From contig NZ_JACSKY010000014.1 of NCBI RefSeq assembly GCF_018617855.1, positions 1 to 43,754 of the forward strand: a stretch of DNA of 43,754 bases, read 5' to 3'. Made by a program: the position numbers and the translations under genes. The notes beneath the pieces are model-generated. The model had not been told where the DNA came from. It saw only the letters and a program-made list of their open reading frames with translations, and made no database searches. The stretch is from Exiguobacterium qingdaonense. Lineage in GTDB: Bacteria; Bacillota; Bacilli; Exiguobacteriales; Exiguobacteriaceae. Numbering within the stretch: position 1 is the stretch's first letter; the number at the start of each line of letters is the position of its first letter. Below are positions 10,325 to 18,713 of the stretch, in pieces.

Positions 10325-12349
10325 TTACCGTGATTCGTTATTCGGACGTTCCGTCGGCGTAGCTTCCGGCTTATCACCTTCAGGTACGACATCCGGTTTG
10401 CTGTCTTGAACGGCTTCAGGTTGGTCGATGACTTGTCCGTGCTGCACGGCTGCGTCATCTTTCTTCGCCTCGTCGTCCGCATCCGTCGATGCATCCGCGT
10501 CTTCTTCCGGCTCATGCGGGAGATATTCACGCGTCTTGATTAAGTGACGAATTTGTTTCGAGTCAAGCGTTTCTACGTCAAGGAGTGTTTTCGCAACAAG
10601 TTCAAGGTCTTCGCGACGCTCCGTCAAAATCCGCTTCGCTTTCGCATAGCAGTGATTGATGATTTCACGAATCTCCAAATCGATTTCTTGAGCGATCGCA
10701 TCTGAATAGTTTTGTTCAGTTTGGAAATCGCGTCCAAGGAAGACTTGTCCGCCGTGGTTCGAACCGAGTTGGAGCGGTCCGAGTTTATCGCTCATCCCGT
10801 AATCCATGACCATCTTACGTGCAATACCAGTGGCACGTTGGAAGTCATTGCTCGCTCCAGTCGACACTTCACCAAAGATGACATCCTCGGCGACGCGCCC
10901 ACCAAGAAGACCGACAATCTTGTCTTCGAGTTCAGGTTTCGTCATGAAGTAGCGATCTTCTTTCGGAAGCATGACGACATATCCGCCCGCGTTTCCGCGT
11001 GGGACGATCGTCACTTTGTGTACTTCATCCGCATTCTCAAGCTCGAGCCCGATGATTGTGTGACCTGCTTCGTGATATGCAACAATGTTGCGCTCTTTTT
11101 CAGAGATGATGCGACTCTTTTTCGATGGACCCGCGATGACGCGGTCAATCGCCTCTTCCACATCGACAACCGAAACCGCCGAGCGATTCGAACGTGCCGC
11201 AACAAGTGCCGCTTCGTTCAAGAGGTTCTCTAAGTCTGCACCAGAGAAACCAGGTGTACGTTGTGCGATTGATTTCAAGTCCACTGTCGAATCGAGTGGC
11301 TTATTACGTGCGTGGACTTTCAATACTTCTTCCCGACCTTTGACGTCTGGACGATCGACCGTGATTTGACGGTCAAAACGACCTGGACGAAGGAGAGCCG
11401 GGTCAAGGATATCCGGACGGTTTGTCGCCGCAACCATGATGATCCCTTCATTATCGCTGAATCCATCCATTTCAACGAGCAATTGGTTCAATGTTTGTTC
11501 ACGCTCATCATGTCCACCACCGAGTCCAGCGCCACGCTGGCGTCCGACTGCGTCGATTTCATCGATGAAGATGATACATGGAGCGTTCTTTTTCGCGTTC
11601 TCGAACAAGTCACGAACACGTGATGCCCCGACTCCGACGAACATCTCAACGAAGTCCGAACCTGAAATCGAGAAGAACGGCACTCCCGCTTCTCCGGCTA
11701 CCGCACGGGCCAAAAGTGTTTTACCTGTCCCCGGAGGTCCAACGAGTAAGACACCTTTCGGAATACGTGCACCAAGTTTTGAGAATTTACGAGGATCTTT
11801 CAAGAACTCAACGACTTCGATGAGCTCCTGTTTCTCTTCGTCCGCTCCAGCCACATCTTTGAATGTGACACGACGTTTTTCTTGGTCGTATAGTTTCGCC
11901 TTCGATTTCCCGAAGTTCATCACACGACCACCGCCGCCACCACCTTGTGCCTGGTTCAACAAGAAGAAGAACAAGATGAAGATGATAATGAACGGTAAAA
12001 TCGCGAAGACGATGCTGAACCAGCTACTGTTGGACTCAGCCTCCTCGATTTGAATATCCGTATCCGCCCGAAGCTGCGTCAACACTTCCGCATACTCAGC
12101 TTCGTTCGCTGGAATGTTTGTTTCATAACGCTGGTCTTCATCTCCTGTAAGATCGCCCGTAATCGAGATAGCTCCCGGAATTTCTTGTACGGTTGCCGTC
12201 TCAATTCGATCATCTTCCACATACTCTAAGAATTTCGAATACGAGAGCGTTTCACTCTGGCTATTCGGATTCTGCAAATATTGAAGGAACAAGATCAAGG
12301 CTAGGAAAATCACACCAAAAACCAATGTGTTTTTCACTGCACGATTCAT
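10325..12349 (-). CDS. ftsH: ATP-dependent membrane zinc metalloprotease FtsH
   Basis: Hexameric AAA+ protease of the cytoplasmic membrane that degrades misassembled membrane proteins and regulatory substrates. In the 674-aa protein, transmembrane segments lie near residues 8-26 and 111-131, flanking an extracytoplasmic domain. The Walker A GPPGTGKT is at 204-211, followed by Walker [12 protein letters not shown], the second region of homology with [20 protein letters not shown], and the zinc site HEAGH near 425. The C-terminal tail (last about 55 residues) is strongly acidic. The ORF opens at 12388, but GGAGG 6-7 bases before ATG 12347-12349 fixes the start. It follows hpt across about 105 bases with no promoter I would defend. 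Confidence 0.97.
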   Translation of the reverse strand: MNRAVKNTLVFGVIFLALILFLQYLQNPNSQSETLSYSKFLEYVEDDRIETATVQEIPGAISITGDLTGDEDQRYETNIPANEAEYAEVLTQLRADTDIQIEEAESNSSWFSIVFAILPFIIIFILFFFLLNQAQGGGGGGRVMNFGKSKAKLYDQEKRRVTFKDVAGADEEKQELIEVVEFLKDPRKFSKLGARIPKGVLLVGPPGTGKTLLARAVAGEAGVPFFSISGSDFVEMFVGVGASRVRDLFENAKKNAPCIIFIDEIDAVGRQRGAGLGGGHDEREQTLNQLLVEMDGFSDNEGIIMVAATNRPDILDPALLRPGRFDRQITVDRPDVKGREEVLKVHARNKPLDSTVDLKSIAQRTPGFSGADLENLLNEAALVAARSNRSAVSVVDVEEAIDRVIAGPSKKSRIISEKERNIVAYHEAGHTIIGLELENADEVHKVTIVPRGNAGGYVVMLPKEDRYFMTKPELEDKIVGLLGGRVAEDVIFGEVSTGASNDFQRATGIARKMVMDYGMSDKLGPLQLGSNHGGQVFLGRDFQTEQNYSDAIAQEIDLEIREIINHCYAKAKRILTERREDLELVAKTLLDVETLDSKQIRHLIKTREYLPHEPEEDADASTDADDEAKKDDAAVQHGQVIDQPEAVQDSKPDVVPEGDKPEATPTERPNNESR

Positions 12350-12454
12350 TCTCTGCCTCCTATTCCGAGAAACGATGTTCTCGCCCATTCTGTATATGGC
12401 TATACTTTGGGAATTTCTTTTATCTTACCACGTCACATTTTCAAAAGAAAAACG

Positions 12455-13000
12455 TTAGCCCCCGTAAACGCTCGGTTTGAGCACACCGACGTAAGGAAGG
12501 TTACGATATTTCTCTTCATAATCCAAGCCATATCCGACGACGAACTCATGTGGAATGACAAAACCGCTATAGTCTGCTGATAGGCCATTCTTACGTCCTG
12601 TCGGTTTGTCGAGAAGCGTGACAATCTTCACAGATTTCGCTTTACGGTATTTGAGAAGATCAACGAGATAGCCGAGTGTTAGACCACTGTCGATAATATC
12701 TTCTACAATCAAGATGTCGCGTCCTTCTACAGATGTGTTTAAATCTTTTTCGATTTTTACTTCACCTGTTGAAGAAGTACCGCCGTGATACGTCGACACG
12801 TCCATGAAGTCCATTTCTAAATGGATATCCATTTCTTTGACGAGGTCCGACATGAACGGCATCGCACCCTTCAATACACATACGAGAAGCGGAAACTCTT
12901 CTTTATAGTCTGCGCTAAGTGTTCCAGCGAGTTCGCTCACCTTTTCTTGAATCTCTTCACGTGAGATCAAAATTTTCTCCATATCGTTCATTAATGACAT
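12455..13000 (-). CDS. hpt: Hypoxanthine-guanine phosphoribosyltransferase
   Basis: Salvages hypoxanthine and guanine using PRPP. The 181-aa protein has the PRPP-binding motif [17 protein letters not shown], the flexible-loop region [18 protein letters not shown], and the C-terminal purine-contact part [23 protein letters not shown]. The start at ATG 12998-13000 has GAGGAGG 8 bases upstream; the longer reading frame to 13060 runs into the tilS end and is not used. Gene order tilS-hpt-ftsH matches Bacillus. Confidence 0.96.
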   Translation of the reverse strand: MSLMNDMEKILISREEIQEKVSELAGTLSADYKEEFPLLVCVLKGAMPFMSDLVKEMDIHLEMDFMDVSTYHGGTSSTGEVKIEKDLNTSVEGRDILIVEDIIDSGLTLGYLVDLLKYRKAKSVKIVTLLDKPTGRKNGLSADYSGFVIPHEFVVGYGLDYEEKYRNLPYVGVLKPSVYGG

Positions 13001-13035
13001 CTTGAAATCCTCCTCTTTCTGTTTCGACACAATCA

Positions 13036-14256
13036 TCATTTTACCATTAATCGTAGGCAAATCGCATCCGACTTGTCTAGAAATTCTGAAACTCGTATTC
13101 CAGCAATCGCAATAATTTGCCCTGACGCGTCTTCAAGGAGTGGAATTGTCGGCCGAATCATTCGTTCAATTTTTTCATCAATCAAGATTCGAGCCACTTT
13201 TTTCGTCCCCACGTTTAATCGCATCCGGTCTCCCGGTACAGGCGAGCGAACCGTCAGTGGACAGATGATCTCATTTAGTGGAATACCTTCTCGCCCTTCT
13301 TCGATATACAGCGTTACCGTATGTCCCCCAAACTGAACGACGGCCGGTAAGGAATCGACTTGAACTGGAGGAAGTTCTTCTGTTACATGCTGTACAAGAT
13401 GAAGTACCCCATTTCGTTTCATCATGAACCACTTTCCCATCAGGTGATAGGTTCCTGTATCTTTTTGGCTCAACCGTAGCTTCTCCATCGCCTCACCGAC
13501 TTCTACATCGTAACGACGGGACAGCAAGCGAGCGACCGTATACCGTTCAAGTGAGGATAAGCGATTGAACTCATCAAGTTTCACATGAAACGCTTTCATT
13601 TCGAGTTCCACGTACGCTTCAATCCATTGCTCACATGACCGGTAGCGCATGTCCCATTCAGCGTATGCCTGTTTTGCCGTGTTGTATACGTCTTCAACGA
13701 CGCTCGGCCATCCTTGTTTCAGCTTCGGGATGATTTCGTGACGGATCTGGTTCCGTAAGTACGCCACTTCCCGATTGGTGGCATCTTCTCTCCAGACAAG
13801 GCCGTTTTTTCGAGCATACTCGATGAGTTGGGTTTTCGTATCTTGTAGCAGTGGACGGATGAGCATCCCTCGAGCGAATTTCCGCCGCTCGGGAATACCT
13901 TTCACCTCGACCACGTTACGATGAAGTTGGATCAGTACGGTCTCCAACACGTCATCCGCATGATGCGCCGTGACCAATGTATCGTATCCATGTTCATTCA
14001 TGACATCTTCAAAAAATTGATAGCGGGCCTCGCGATAACGAGCTTGTGACCCGTTTTGAAAATGAAGACGCTTCCCATGAAACGCGACTTTGTAGGACGC
14101 CGCTACGCTTGCGACGAACGTGTACTCTTCATCCGATGCTTCTCGTAAGCCATGATGGACATGCGCCACCGCCACATCCCATCCTTCTTTGACGAGACGG
14201 TCCAACAAGACGATGGAATCGACTCCACCGGACACAGCGACGAGTACCTTTTTCAT
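13036..14256 (-). CDS. tilS: tRNA(Ile)-lysidine synthetase
   Basis: Modifies C34 of the CAU anticodon of tRNA-Ile to lysidine using ATP and lysine. The 406-aa protein begins [21 protein letters not shown] with the PP-loop SGGVDS, has AHVHHGLR and the [17 protein letters not shown] motif, and a C-terminal TilS domain. It is somewhat shorter than the B. subtilis protein. The start is ATG 14254-14256 with AAGGAGGG upstream. The tRNA terminator ends only about 20 bases before it, so it may be transcribed by readthrough from the tRNA promoter. In B. subtilis spoIIE, yabS and yabT lie between the tRNAs and tilS; they are absent here. Confidence 0.95.
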   Translation of the reverse strand: MKKVLVAVSGGVDSIVLLDRLVKEGWDVAVAHVHHGLREASDEEYTFVASVAASYKVAFHGKRLHFQNGSQARYREARYQFFEDVMNEHGYDTLVTAHHADDVLETVLIQLHRNVVEVKGIPERRKFARGMLIRPLLQDTKTQLIEYARKNGLVWREDATNREVAYLRNQIRHEIIPKLKQGWPSVVEDVYNTAKQAYAEWDMRYRSCEQWIEAYVELEMKAFHVKLDEFNRLSSLERYTVARLLSRRYDVEVGEAMEKLRLSQKDTGTYHLMGKWFMMKRNGVLHLVQHVTEELPPVQVDSLPAVVQFGGHTVTLYIEEGREGIPLNEIICPLTVRSPVPGDRMRLNVGTKKVARILIDEKIERMIRPTIPLLEDASGQIIAIAGIRVSEFLDKSDAICLRLMVK

Positions 14257-14277
14257 GAGTTCCCTCCTTGATATAAC

Positions 14278-14311
14278 AAAAGAAGCCATCTCGTGTGAGA
14301 TGACTTCTTTT
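14278..14311 (-). terminator. Terminator of the tRNA unit
   Basis: On the minus strand a stem of 14 pairs with one mismatch (AAAAGAAG plus CATCTC arms, acac loop) ends in CTTCTTTTgtt. It lies 14 bases after tRNA-Glu and 22 bases before the tilS start codon. Confidence 0.8.
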
Positions 14312-14324
14312 CGCTTAGGTTAAG

Positions 14325-14396
14325 TGACCCGTACGGGATTCGAACCCGTGTTACCGCCGTGAAAGGGCGGTGTCTTAACCGCTTGACCAACGGGCC
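14325..14396 (-). tRNA. tRNA-Glu (UUC)
   Basis: 72 bases on the minus strand. The acceptor stem GGCCCGT/ACGGGTC has one G-U pair, the anticodon loop is CTTTCAC with anticodon TTC between ACCGCC/GGCGGT arms, and the T-loop is GTTCGAATC. CCA is not encoded. It follows tRNA-Met by 9 bases, matching the B. subtilis trnSL Met-Glu pair. Confidence 0.97.
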
Positions 14397-14405
14397 TAAA
14401 TAAAA

Positions 14406-14482
14406 TGGTAGCGGCGGAGGGAGTCGAACCCACGACCTCACGGGTATGAACCGTACGCTCTAGCCAGCTGAGCTACACCGCC
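14406..14482 (-). tRNA. tRNA-Met (CAU)
   Basis: 77 bases on the minus strand including an encoded CCA end. The acceptor stem starts GGCGGTG, the D-arm is GCTCAGCTGGCTAGAGC, the anticodon loop TTCATAC has anticodon CAT, and the T-arm has GTTCGACTC. The first acceptor pairs are normal Watson-Crick pairs, which fits an elongator tRNA-Met; a CAU tRNA modified by TilS to read AUA cannot be formally excluded. Confidence 0.95.
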
Positions 14483-14513
14483 ATGTTATTGTTGTGTCCT
14501 AAGCACATTTTCT

Positions 14514-14542
14514 ATAATAACCAGTCACCATTCAAGTGTCAA
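14514..14542 (-). promoter_or_regulatory. Promoter of the tRNA-Met/tRNA-Glu unit
   Basis: Minus strand TTGACA (14537-14542), 17-base spacer, TATTAT (14514-14519), with a long A/T-rich stretch upstream (14543-14570). The hexamers are identical to those of the rRNA promoter at 96-124. Confidence 0.9.
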
Positions 14543-14567
14543 TTCTTTTTTTATATTTTTTTATAAA

Positions 14568-14610
14568 AAAATCGTGTATCGTGTCGTCTTAACCACTATA
14601 CACGATTTTT
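14568..14610 (-). terminator. Terminator of the Pip-like gene
   Basis: Minus strand AATCGTGTAT and ATACACGATT pair around a loop that itself contains GTG/CAC, followed by a T run. It lies 14 bases after the stop codon of the preceding gene. Confidence 0.8.
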
Positions 14611-14623
14611 AACTATTTTTACA

Positions 14624-17236
14624 TCATGCTTCTGAGACAATCGGACGATATTTTTTCTTCCATGCAATCCGGAAATATGCCCACAGTAATGCGAAACATC
14701 CGGCAGCAACAAGCACTAAGTAGATTGTCGCCGTCTGCAAGTACTGTGCACCGTCTGAAGACAGAATTTCTTTATATCCCGCAACCGTATACGTCATTGG
14801 GAGCAATGCATTGAACGGTTGCAACGCTCGTGGAATCAATTCGAGCGGGAACGTCCCTGCTGATGTCGTCAATTGTAAAATCAATAAGACGATTGCCACG
14901 AAACGTCCAGGGTTCCCGAGTGTTGTCACGAGTAACTGTACGATAAACAGGAACGTGATACTCGTCAACCAGCTGAACCCGAAGAACTTCAACGGTTCGC
15001 TCACTTCAAGACCGAGCAGTTGCACCATTGCCACATCGAGAATCAAGGCTTGTAGGAATCCGACGACAACTAGAACGCCAGACTTCGACAAGACCCACGA
15101 CAAGCTTCGTTTCGGGCGTCCCGCCGGATCGTACAGTGGATAGACAATCGAGAGAAGGAGTGCCCCGACAAAAAGGCCGAGTGACATGAAGTACGGCGCA
15201 AATCCTGTACCGTAGTTCGGCACCTCATGAATCGATTTGTCGACGAGCGACACCGGACCCGCCATCATGTCGACATTGTCGTCCGTCAATCCGATGTCCG
15301 CATCTGTCGCACCTTTCACTAATGCCTCACGAAGTTCGTCGCTACCTGATGCAATCTCTTCCATCCCCTTGGCGAGTTCACCGTTACCGTCTGAAAGTTC
15401 TTGTCCACCATCTGCAAGCTGATTCGCGCCATCCGTTAGCTTGCTCGTTCCGGCCTCAGCACTCTTCGCACCTTCGGCCAGTTCACGGCTTCCTGACTGC
15501 AGCTTTTGACCACCGTCCGCTAACTGATTCGCACCATTCACCAATTCACTTGTACCGGAACTTGCGCTCTTCGCACCATCGGCAAGCTTTTCGCTGCCTT
15601 CAGACAACTGTCCGGTCGCGTCTACAAGCTTGTCACTTCCAGCGGCGAGCTCAATTGTCCCATCTTGAAGTTGTGTTGCGCCTTGATTGAGCTTTTCACT
15701 CGCCGACACAAGTTCTTGAGAACGATCGGCCGCCGTTTGCGTGCCTTGTTCGATTTGACTCGAACCACTTGCCAGCGCGTTCGCACCTTCGACCAATTTC
15801 GTTTGACCGGTACTCAAGTCAGAAAGTCCAGCTGATAGTTTGTTTGCACCTGTACCTGCCTGATCAAGACCTGCACCAAGTGCGACCTGTCCTTCTTTTA
15901 CTTTTGCAACACCAGCGGATAGTTGATCAAACCCGGCCGCCGTCTCTTGCTTCCCTTCGCTCAGTTGTGCCGCGATGGCTTGAAGCATTTCAGGTGACGC
16001 CGATTGACCCGACTCAGCGAGCGCTGTCAATTGTCCAATCAACTCATCTTGTTTCGCAGTCAATTCGGACTTCATTTGTCCGATCCCATTGACCACGTCT
16101 GTTTGACCCGCAACAAGTGCCGCGTTTCCATCCTTCGCCTGAGTCAACGCTCCTGTGAGTTTTTTGGCACCATCCTGTAATGCAGATGCCCCCTCTTTCG
16201 AGCGCTCGATTCCGGTAGCAAGCTCTTGAACACCTTGGTTCAACGTCTTCGCACCTGTGTGTAGTTCATCAAGTTTAGATGCGAACGCCCCTGTCCCGTC
16301 AACGAGTTGGCTCGTCCCTCCTTGTAAGGCAGAAGCGCCTTCGCTGACACGATGGACACCGTCCGAAAGTGAGGCTGAGCCCTCGTATACTTGTTGACTG
16401 CCATCCACGAGTGCAGATGAGCCATCGGCCAATTGCGAAACACCATCACGTAATTGACTTGCTCCATTCGCCAGTTCCCGTTGTTTCGAAGCGAGAAGCT
16501 TCGTCCCATCCGCGAGCTCAGACGAACCGTTTTCTAACTGAGTCATCCCCTCGTTTAATTGACTCGCTGCGCTCGCGAGCTCACGTTGTTTCGAAGCGAG
16601 CAGCTTCGCCCCATCCGCTAGCTTGACGGCACCGTCTTTCGCCGACGTTGATCCGTCTGCAAGTTGCGACGCACCGTCTGCGGCCTCCCCGAGCCCATCT
16701 GCTACGTCATTCAATCCGTCTTTCAACGCACTGACGTACTGTTTCGATACTTCGGTCGAAAGTTCCGATTTCACTTGTTCCATCGCGGAACCACCGATTT
16801 GTGCGGCTAAGAAGTTATACGATTCATTTGCGATATACTTCAGTTCGAGTTGCTCTGGATCTTCTTCTAAAGCAGTCGTCGCCTTTTCAGAAAAGTCTTC
16901 TGGAATTTCAATCGCCATGTAGTAGTCATGGTTTTTCAGTCCAGATTCCGCTTCTACCTTTGCCGTCTCGACAAACTCGAACGCCTCCGAATCCAACAGT
17001 TTGTCAATGAGGTCATCCCCAATGGCAAGCGACTCCCCTTCAAATGTTGCCCCTTTGTCTTCATTGACGATGGCGACCGGAAGATCCTTCATCTGTCCGT
17101 ACGGATCCCAAAAGGCCCATAAGAACATACCGGCGTACATTAACGGTACGAGTGCGACTGCGAGAATCGGAACCAACACACGAGGGTTCTTGAAGATACT
17201 CCGCCACTCCGCCGTCCACAATTTCCATCCATTCAT
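14624..17236 (-). CDS. YhgE/Pip family membrane protein with about 60 glycine heptads
   Basis: Large membrane protein (870 aa) of the YhgE/Pip (phage infection protein) type. One transmembrane helix lies near residues 19-43. An extracytoplasmic domain (LPVAIVNEDKGA, MAIEIPEDFS, LKYIANESYNF) follows, then a very long region (about 180-620) of heptads with consensus xLxxGxx, for example QLADGSS and ELAAGSD. A C-terminal block of about five transmembrane helices resembles ABC-2 permeases. Homologs include the Lactococcus phage receptor Pip and, more distantly, EsaA/YueB; the cellular role is not settled. The start ATG 17234-17236 follows GGTGGAG; an in-frame GTG six codons upstream is less likely. 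It lies between yabR and the tRNAs, where B. subtilis has no such gene, and has its own promoter, two operator-like palindromes and a terminator. Confidence 0.88.
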   Translation of the reverse strand: MNGWKLWTAEWRSIFKNPRVLVPILAVALVPLMYAGMFLWAFWDPYGQMKDLPVAIVNEDKGATFEGESLAIGDDLIDKLLDSEAFEFVETAKVEAESGLKNHDYYMAIEIPEDFSEKATTALEEDPEQLELKYIANESYNFLAAQIGGSAMEQVKSELSTEVSKQYVSALKDGLNDVADGLGEAADGASQLADGSTSAKDGAVKLADGAKLLASKQRELASAASQLNEGMTQLENGSSELADGTKLLASKQRELANGASQLRDGVSQLADGSSALVDGSQQVYEGSASLSDGVHRVSEGASALQGGTSQLVDGTGAFASKLDELHTGAKTLNQGVQELATGIERSKEGASALQDGAKKLTGALTQAKDGNAALVAGQTDVVNGIGQMKSELTAKQDELIGQLTALAESGQSASPEMLQAIAAQLSEGKQETAAGFDQLSAGVAKVKEGQVALGAGLDQAGTGANKLSAGLSDLSTGQTKLVEGANALASGSSQIEQGTQTAADRSQELVSASEKLNQGATQLQDGTIELAAGSDKLVDATGQLSEGSEKLADGAKSASSGTSELVNGANQLADGGQKLQSGSRELAEGAKSAEAGTSKLTDGANQLADGGQELSDGNGELAKGMEEIASGSDELREALVKGATDADIGLTDDNVDMMAGPVSLVDKSIHEVPNYGTGFAPYFMSLGLFVGALLLSIVYPLYDPAGRPKRSLSWVLSKSGVLVVVGFLQALILDVAMVQLLGLEVSEPLKFFGFSWLTSITFLFIVQLLVTTLGNPGRFVAIVLLILQLTTSAGTFPLELIPRALQPFNALLPMTYTVAGYKEILSSDGAQYLQTATIYLVLVAAGCFALLWAYFRIAWKKKYRPIVSEA
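15240..16700 (-). repeat. Coding tandem heptad array (21-bp units) in the Pip-like gene
   Basis: The coding sequence is built of 21-base units encoding xLxxGxx heptads. Longer units are visible at DNA level: GTTGTTTCGAAGCGAG occurs at 16480-16495 and again at 16585-16600, exactly 105 bases (five heptads) apart. Two similar CACC-TCNGC segments near 15407 and 15512 show the same 105-base offset. Repeat-unit duplication is the simplest explanation. Confidence 0.8.
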
Positions 17237-17252
17237 TTCTCTCTCCACCTTC

Positions 17253-17270
17253 ACTTATAAAACATAACTA
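17253..17270 (-). promoter_or_regulatory. Operator-like palindrome 1 of the Pip-like gene
   Basis: Plus strand ACTTATAAAACATAACTA; an imperfect palindrome (ACTTAT-N5-ATAACT) placed between the predicted transcription start and the ribosome binding site. It matches the second site at 17322-17339 in 17 of 18 positions in inverted orientation. Confidence 0.6.
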
Positions 17271-17286
17271 TTTTTTCATGTTCCCT

Positions 17287-17315
17287 ATTTTGCTCTCTTC
17301 CTTGAGAAAAAGCAA
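17287..17315 (-). promoter_or_regulatory. Promoter candidate of the Pip-like gene
   Basis: Minus strand TTGCTT (17310-17315), 17-base spacer, CAAAAT (17287-17292). The hexamers are moderate matches, but the position, exactly between the two operator-like palindromes, supports the call. Confidence 0.5.
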
Positions 17316-17321
17316 CTCTTT

Positions 17322-17339
17322 TAGTTATTTTTTATAAGT
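17322..17339 (-). promoter_or_regulatory. Operator-like palindrome 2 of the Pip-like gene
   Basis: Plus strand TAGTTATTTTTTATAAGT, the inverted near-copy of the site at 17253-17270. It lies just upstream of the -35. Two such sites around a promoter suggest a dimeric repressor, for example of the TetR family as found beside yhgE in B. subtilis; no regulator gene is in the window. Confidence 0.6.
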
Positions 17340-17350
17340 TTTTTCAGAAG

Positions 17351-17382
17351 AAAAAAAGCCACGAACAAAAATGTTCATGGCT
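17351..17382 (-). terminator. Terminator of yabR
   Basis: Minus strand stem AGCCATGAAC/GTTCGTGGCT (10 pairs) followed by seven T, about 57 bases after the yabR stop. Confidence 0.88.
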
Positions 17383-17438
17383 CGTCTCATTACAAGACCT
17401 ATATCGTTACGAGTAGAAGCTAATTGGTATACGAAGGG

Positions 17439-17951
17439 TTACCCGCGCTTGGCTCCGCGTCCACCGCGTTTTGAGTCTGTTTGACGTTTCAACGTTGAAA
17501 GACGCTCGTCGCTATCTTTCAAGAATTTACTCATCAATGTGTCGAAAGTTTCCGGCTCACGACGTTGCTCACGACGACCGCCACCACGTGGGCCGCCACC
17601 GCGGGGACCGCCGCCACCACGTGGACCACCTTGACCTGGACCACCTGGACGTGGGCCACGAGAGAAACGCTCACCAGCTGGACGCTCAGGACGTTCAGGA
17701 CGTTCGCTTACAGGACGATCGACCGCTTTCTTGATGGACAACCCGATTTTCCCATCGTTTTCGACGTTCAATACTTTCACCGTGACTTCCTGACCGACTG
17801 TTAACACTTCGTTAATGTCTTTGACGTAAGAGTCTGCCACTTCACTGATGTGTACTAGCCCTGTCTTGCCGTTAGGGAGCTCTACGAACGCTCCGAAATG
17901 CGTAATCCCTGTAACCTTACCTTGTACCTTGCTTCCTACTTCAATTGACAT
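17439..17951 (-). CDS. yabR: S1-domain RNA-binding protein with RGG-rich tail
   Basis: Predicted RNA-binding protein of 170 aa. Residues 1-75 form one S1 domain (VGSKVQGKVTGITHFGAFVEL, GLVHISEVAD, VTVKVLNVENDGKIGLSIKK). The rest is low complexity: ERPERPERP, then PGGPGQGG, then several PRGGG units, ending KRGGRGAKRG. The ORF opens at 18008, but GGAG upstream of ATG 17949-17951 and the S1 domain boundary set the start. It follows divIC as in B. subtilis and has its own strong promoter. The function in Bacillus is poorly known; related S1 proteins bind mRNA or ribosomes. Confidence 0.9.
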   Translation of the reverse strand: MSIEVGSKVQGKVTGITHFGAFVELPNGKTGLVHISEVADSYVKDINEVLTVGQEVTVKVLNVENDGKIGLSIKKAVDRPVSERPERPERPAGERFSRGPRPGGPGQGGPRGGGGPRGGGPRGGGRREQRREPETFDTLMSKFLKDSDERLSTLKRQTDSKRGGRGAKRG

Positions 17952-17987
17952 AAAATAATGTACTCCTTTTTTGATTGATTCTTTACA

Positions 17988-18016
17988 ATTATACGAGTCG
18001 TTTCCCAAACGGTCAA
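17988..18016 (-). promoter_or_regulatory. Promoter of yabR
   Basis: Minus strand TTGACC (18011-18016), 17-base spacer, perfect TATAAT (17988-17993), located directly after the divIC stop codon. Confidence 0.85.
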
Positions 18017-18025
18017 CGAACCAAC

Positions 18026-18400
18026 TTATTCCTCGGGGGAGAAGTAGAAAATAATCTCTCCATCTTTAGAGAAGAGTAGCTCATTTCTCGCTAAGTTCGC
18101 GATATAATCCTCATCCTGTAAACGTTCCACTTGCTCCTTCAACTCATCTTGTTCGGCTTGCTGTTCGCGCAACTCTACTTTCGCCTGCGCATAGGCTTGT
18201 TGCTGGTCCGATACATATCCTACTTTTGAGAAGTAACTCTGCCCAATCAATACCATGACAAATAAAAATAGGAGTGAGGCTGCTGCCAAACGGCGTCGAA
18301 GATGAACTCGTCGACGATGTGTGTCTTTTTCCAGCTGTTCTCTACGCTCATCTAGCGCCCGAATGCGCCGTTGCCGCTCCATCGGGTTACGTCCGTTCAT
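18026..18400 (-). CDS. divIC: Cell division protein DivIC (FtsB-like)
   Basis: Small bitopic divisome protein that works with FtsL and DivIB at the septum. The 124-aa protein has a basic cytoplasmic N-terminus (RRIRALDERREQLE), one transmembrane helix (about residues 40-58, LAAASLLFLFVMVLIG), and an outer coiled coil rich in Q/E (YAQAKVELREQQAEQDELKEQ). It ends in the DivIC signature YIANLARNELLFSKDGEIIFYF. I start at ATG 18398-18400, with GGAGG 9 bases upstream, rather than at the ATG overlapping that site. yabP and yabQ, which precede it in B. subtilis, are absent. Confidence 0.93.
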   Translation of the reverse strand: MNGRNPMERQRRIRALDERREQLEKDTHRRRVHLRRRLAAASLLFLFVMVLIGQSYFSKVGYVSDQQQAYAQAKVELREQQAEQDELKEQVERLQDEDYIANLARNELLFSKDGEIIFYFSPEE

Positions 18401-18440
18401 CGCCTCACCCCTCCTCTTCATACATTAAGTATACTTTTTT

Positions 18441-18713
18441 TTATGAGTTGATACTACCGTCCATCTTCTCTTCTTTAAGTAATCGATACATTTCTTTCGC
18501 ATCTTCTTTACGTGCATGTTCCGCGATTGAATCAATGACGACTGTGACGAGTTTGTTTCCGAAGCGAATCTGTAATTCATCTCCGACTTTGACATCTGTA
18601 CTCGCCTTTGCCACTTGTCCATTTAATTGGATACGTCCTTGATCTGCCACTTCTTTTGCCAACGTACGACGCTTGATTAAACGTGATACTTTTAAAAATT
18701 TATCTAGTCTCAT
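18441..18713 (-). CDS. rqcP: S4-domain ribosome quality control protein RqcP
   Basis: Small S4 RNA-binding protein (90 aa; B. subtilis YabO). It works with RqcH in adding C-terminal Ala tails on stalled 50S subunits. The S4 fold is clear: MRLDKFLKVSRLIKRRTLAKEVADQGRIQLNG followed by VKVGDELQIRFGNK. The start ATG overlaps the yabN stop (ATGA), so translation is probably coupled. An upstream extension of nine codons lies inside yabN and is not used. Confidence 0.94.
   Translation of the reverse strand: MRLDKFLKVSRLIKRRTLAKEVADQGRIQLNGQVAKASTDVKVGDELQIRFGNKLVTVVIDSIAEHARKEDAKEMYRLLKEEKMDGSINS

Noticed and set aside
11436-12053. 205-codon plus-strand ORF inside ftsH
   Set aside because: Lies antisense to the N-terminal half of ftsH; the serine/proline-rich product reflects reverse reading of glycine- and acid-rich coding sequence.
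12350-12454. Promoter for ftsH in the hpt-ftsH gap
   Set aside because: Several partial -10 elements occur, but none has a fitting -35 at 16-18 bases.
15240-16700. Regular short repeats resembling a repeat array or CRISPR
   Set aside because: The periodicity is 21 bases in frame and translates into xLxxGxx heptads; there are no constant repeats with unique spacers.
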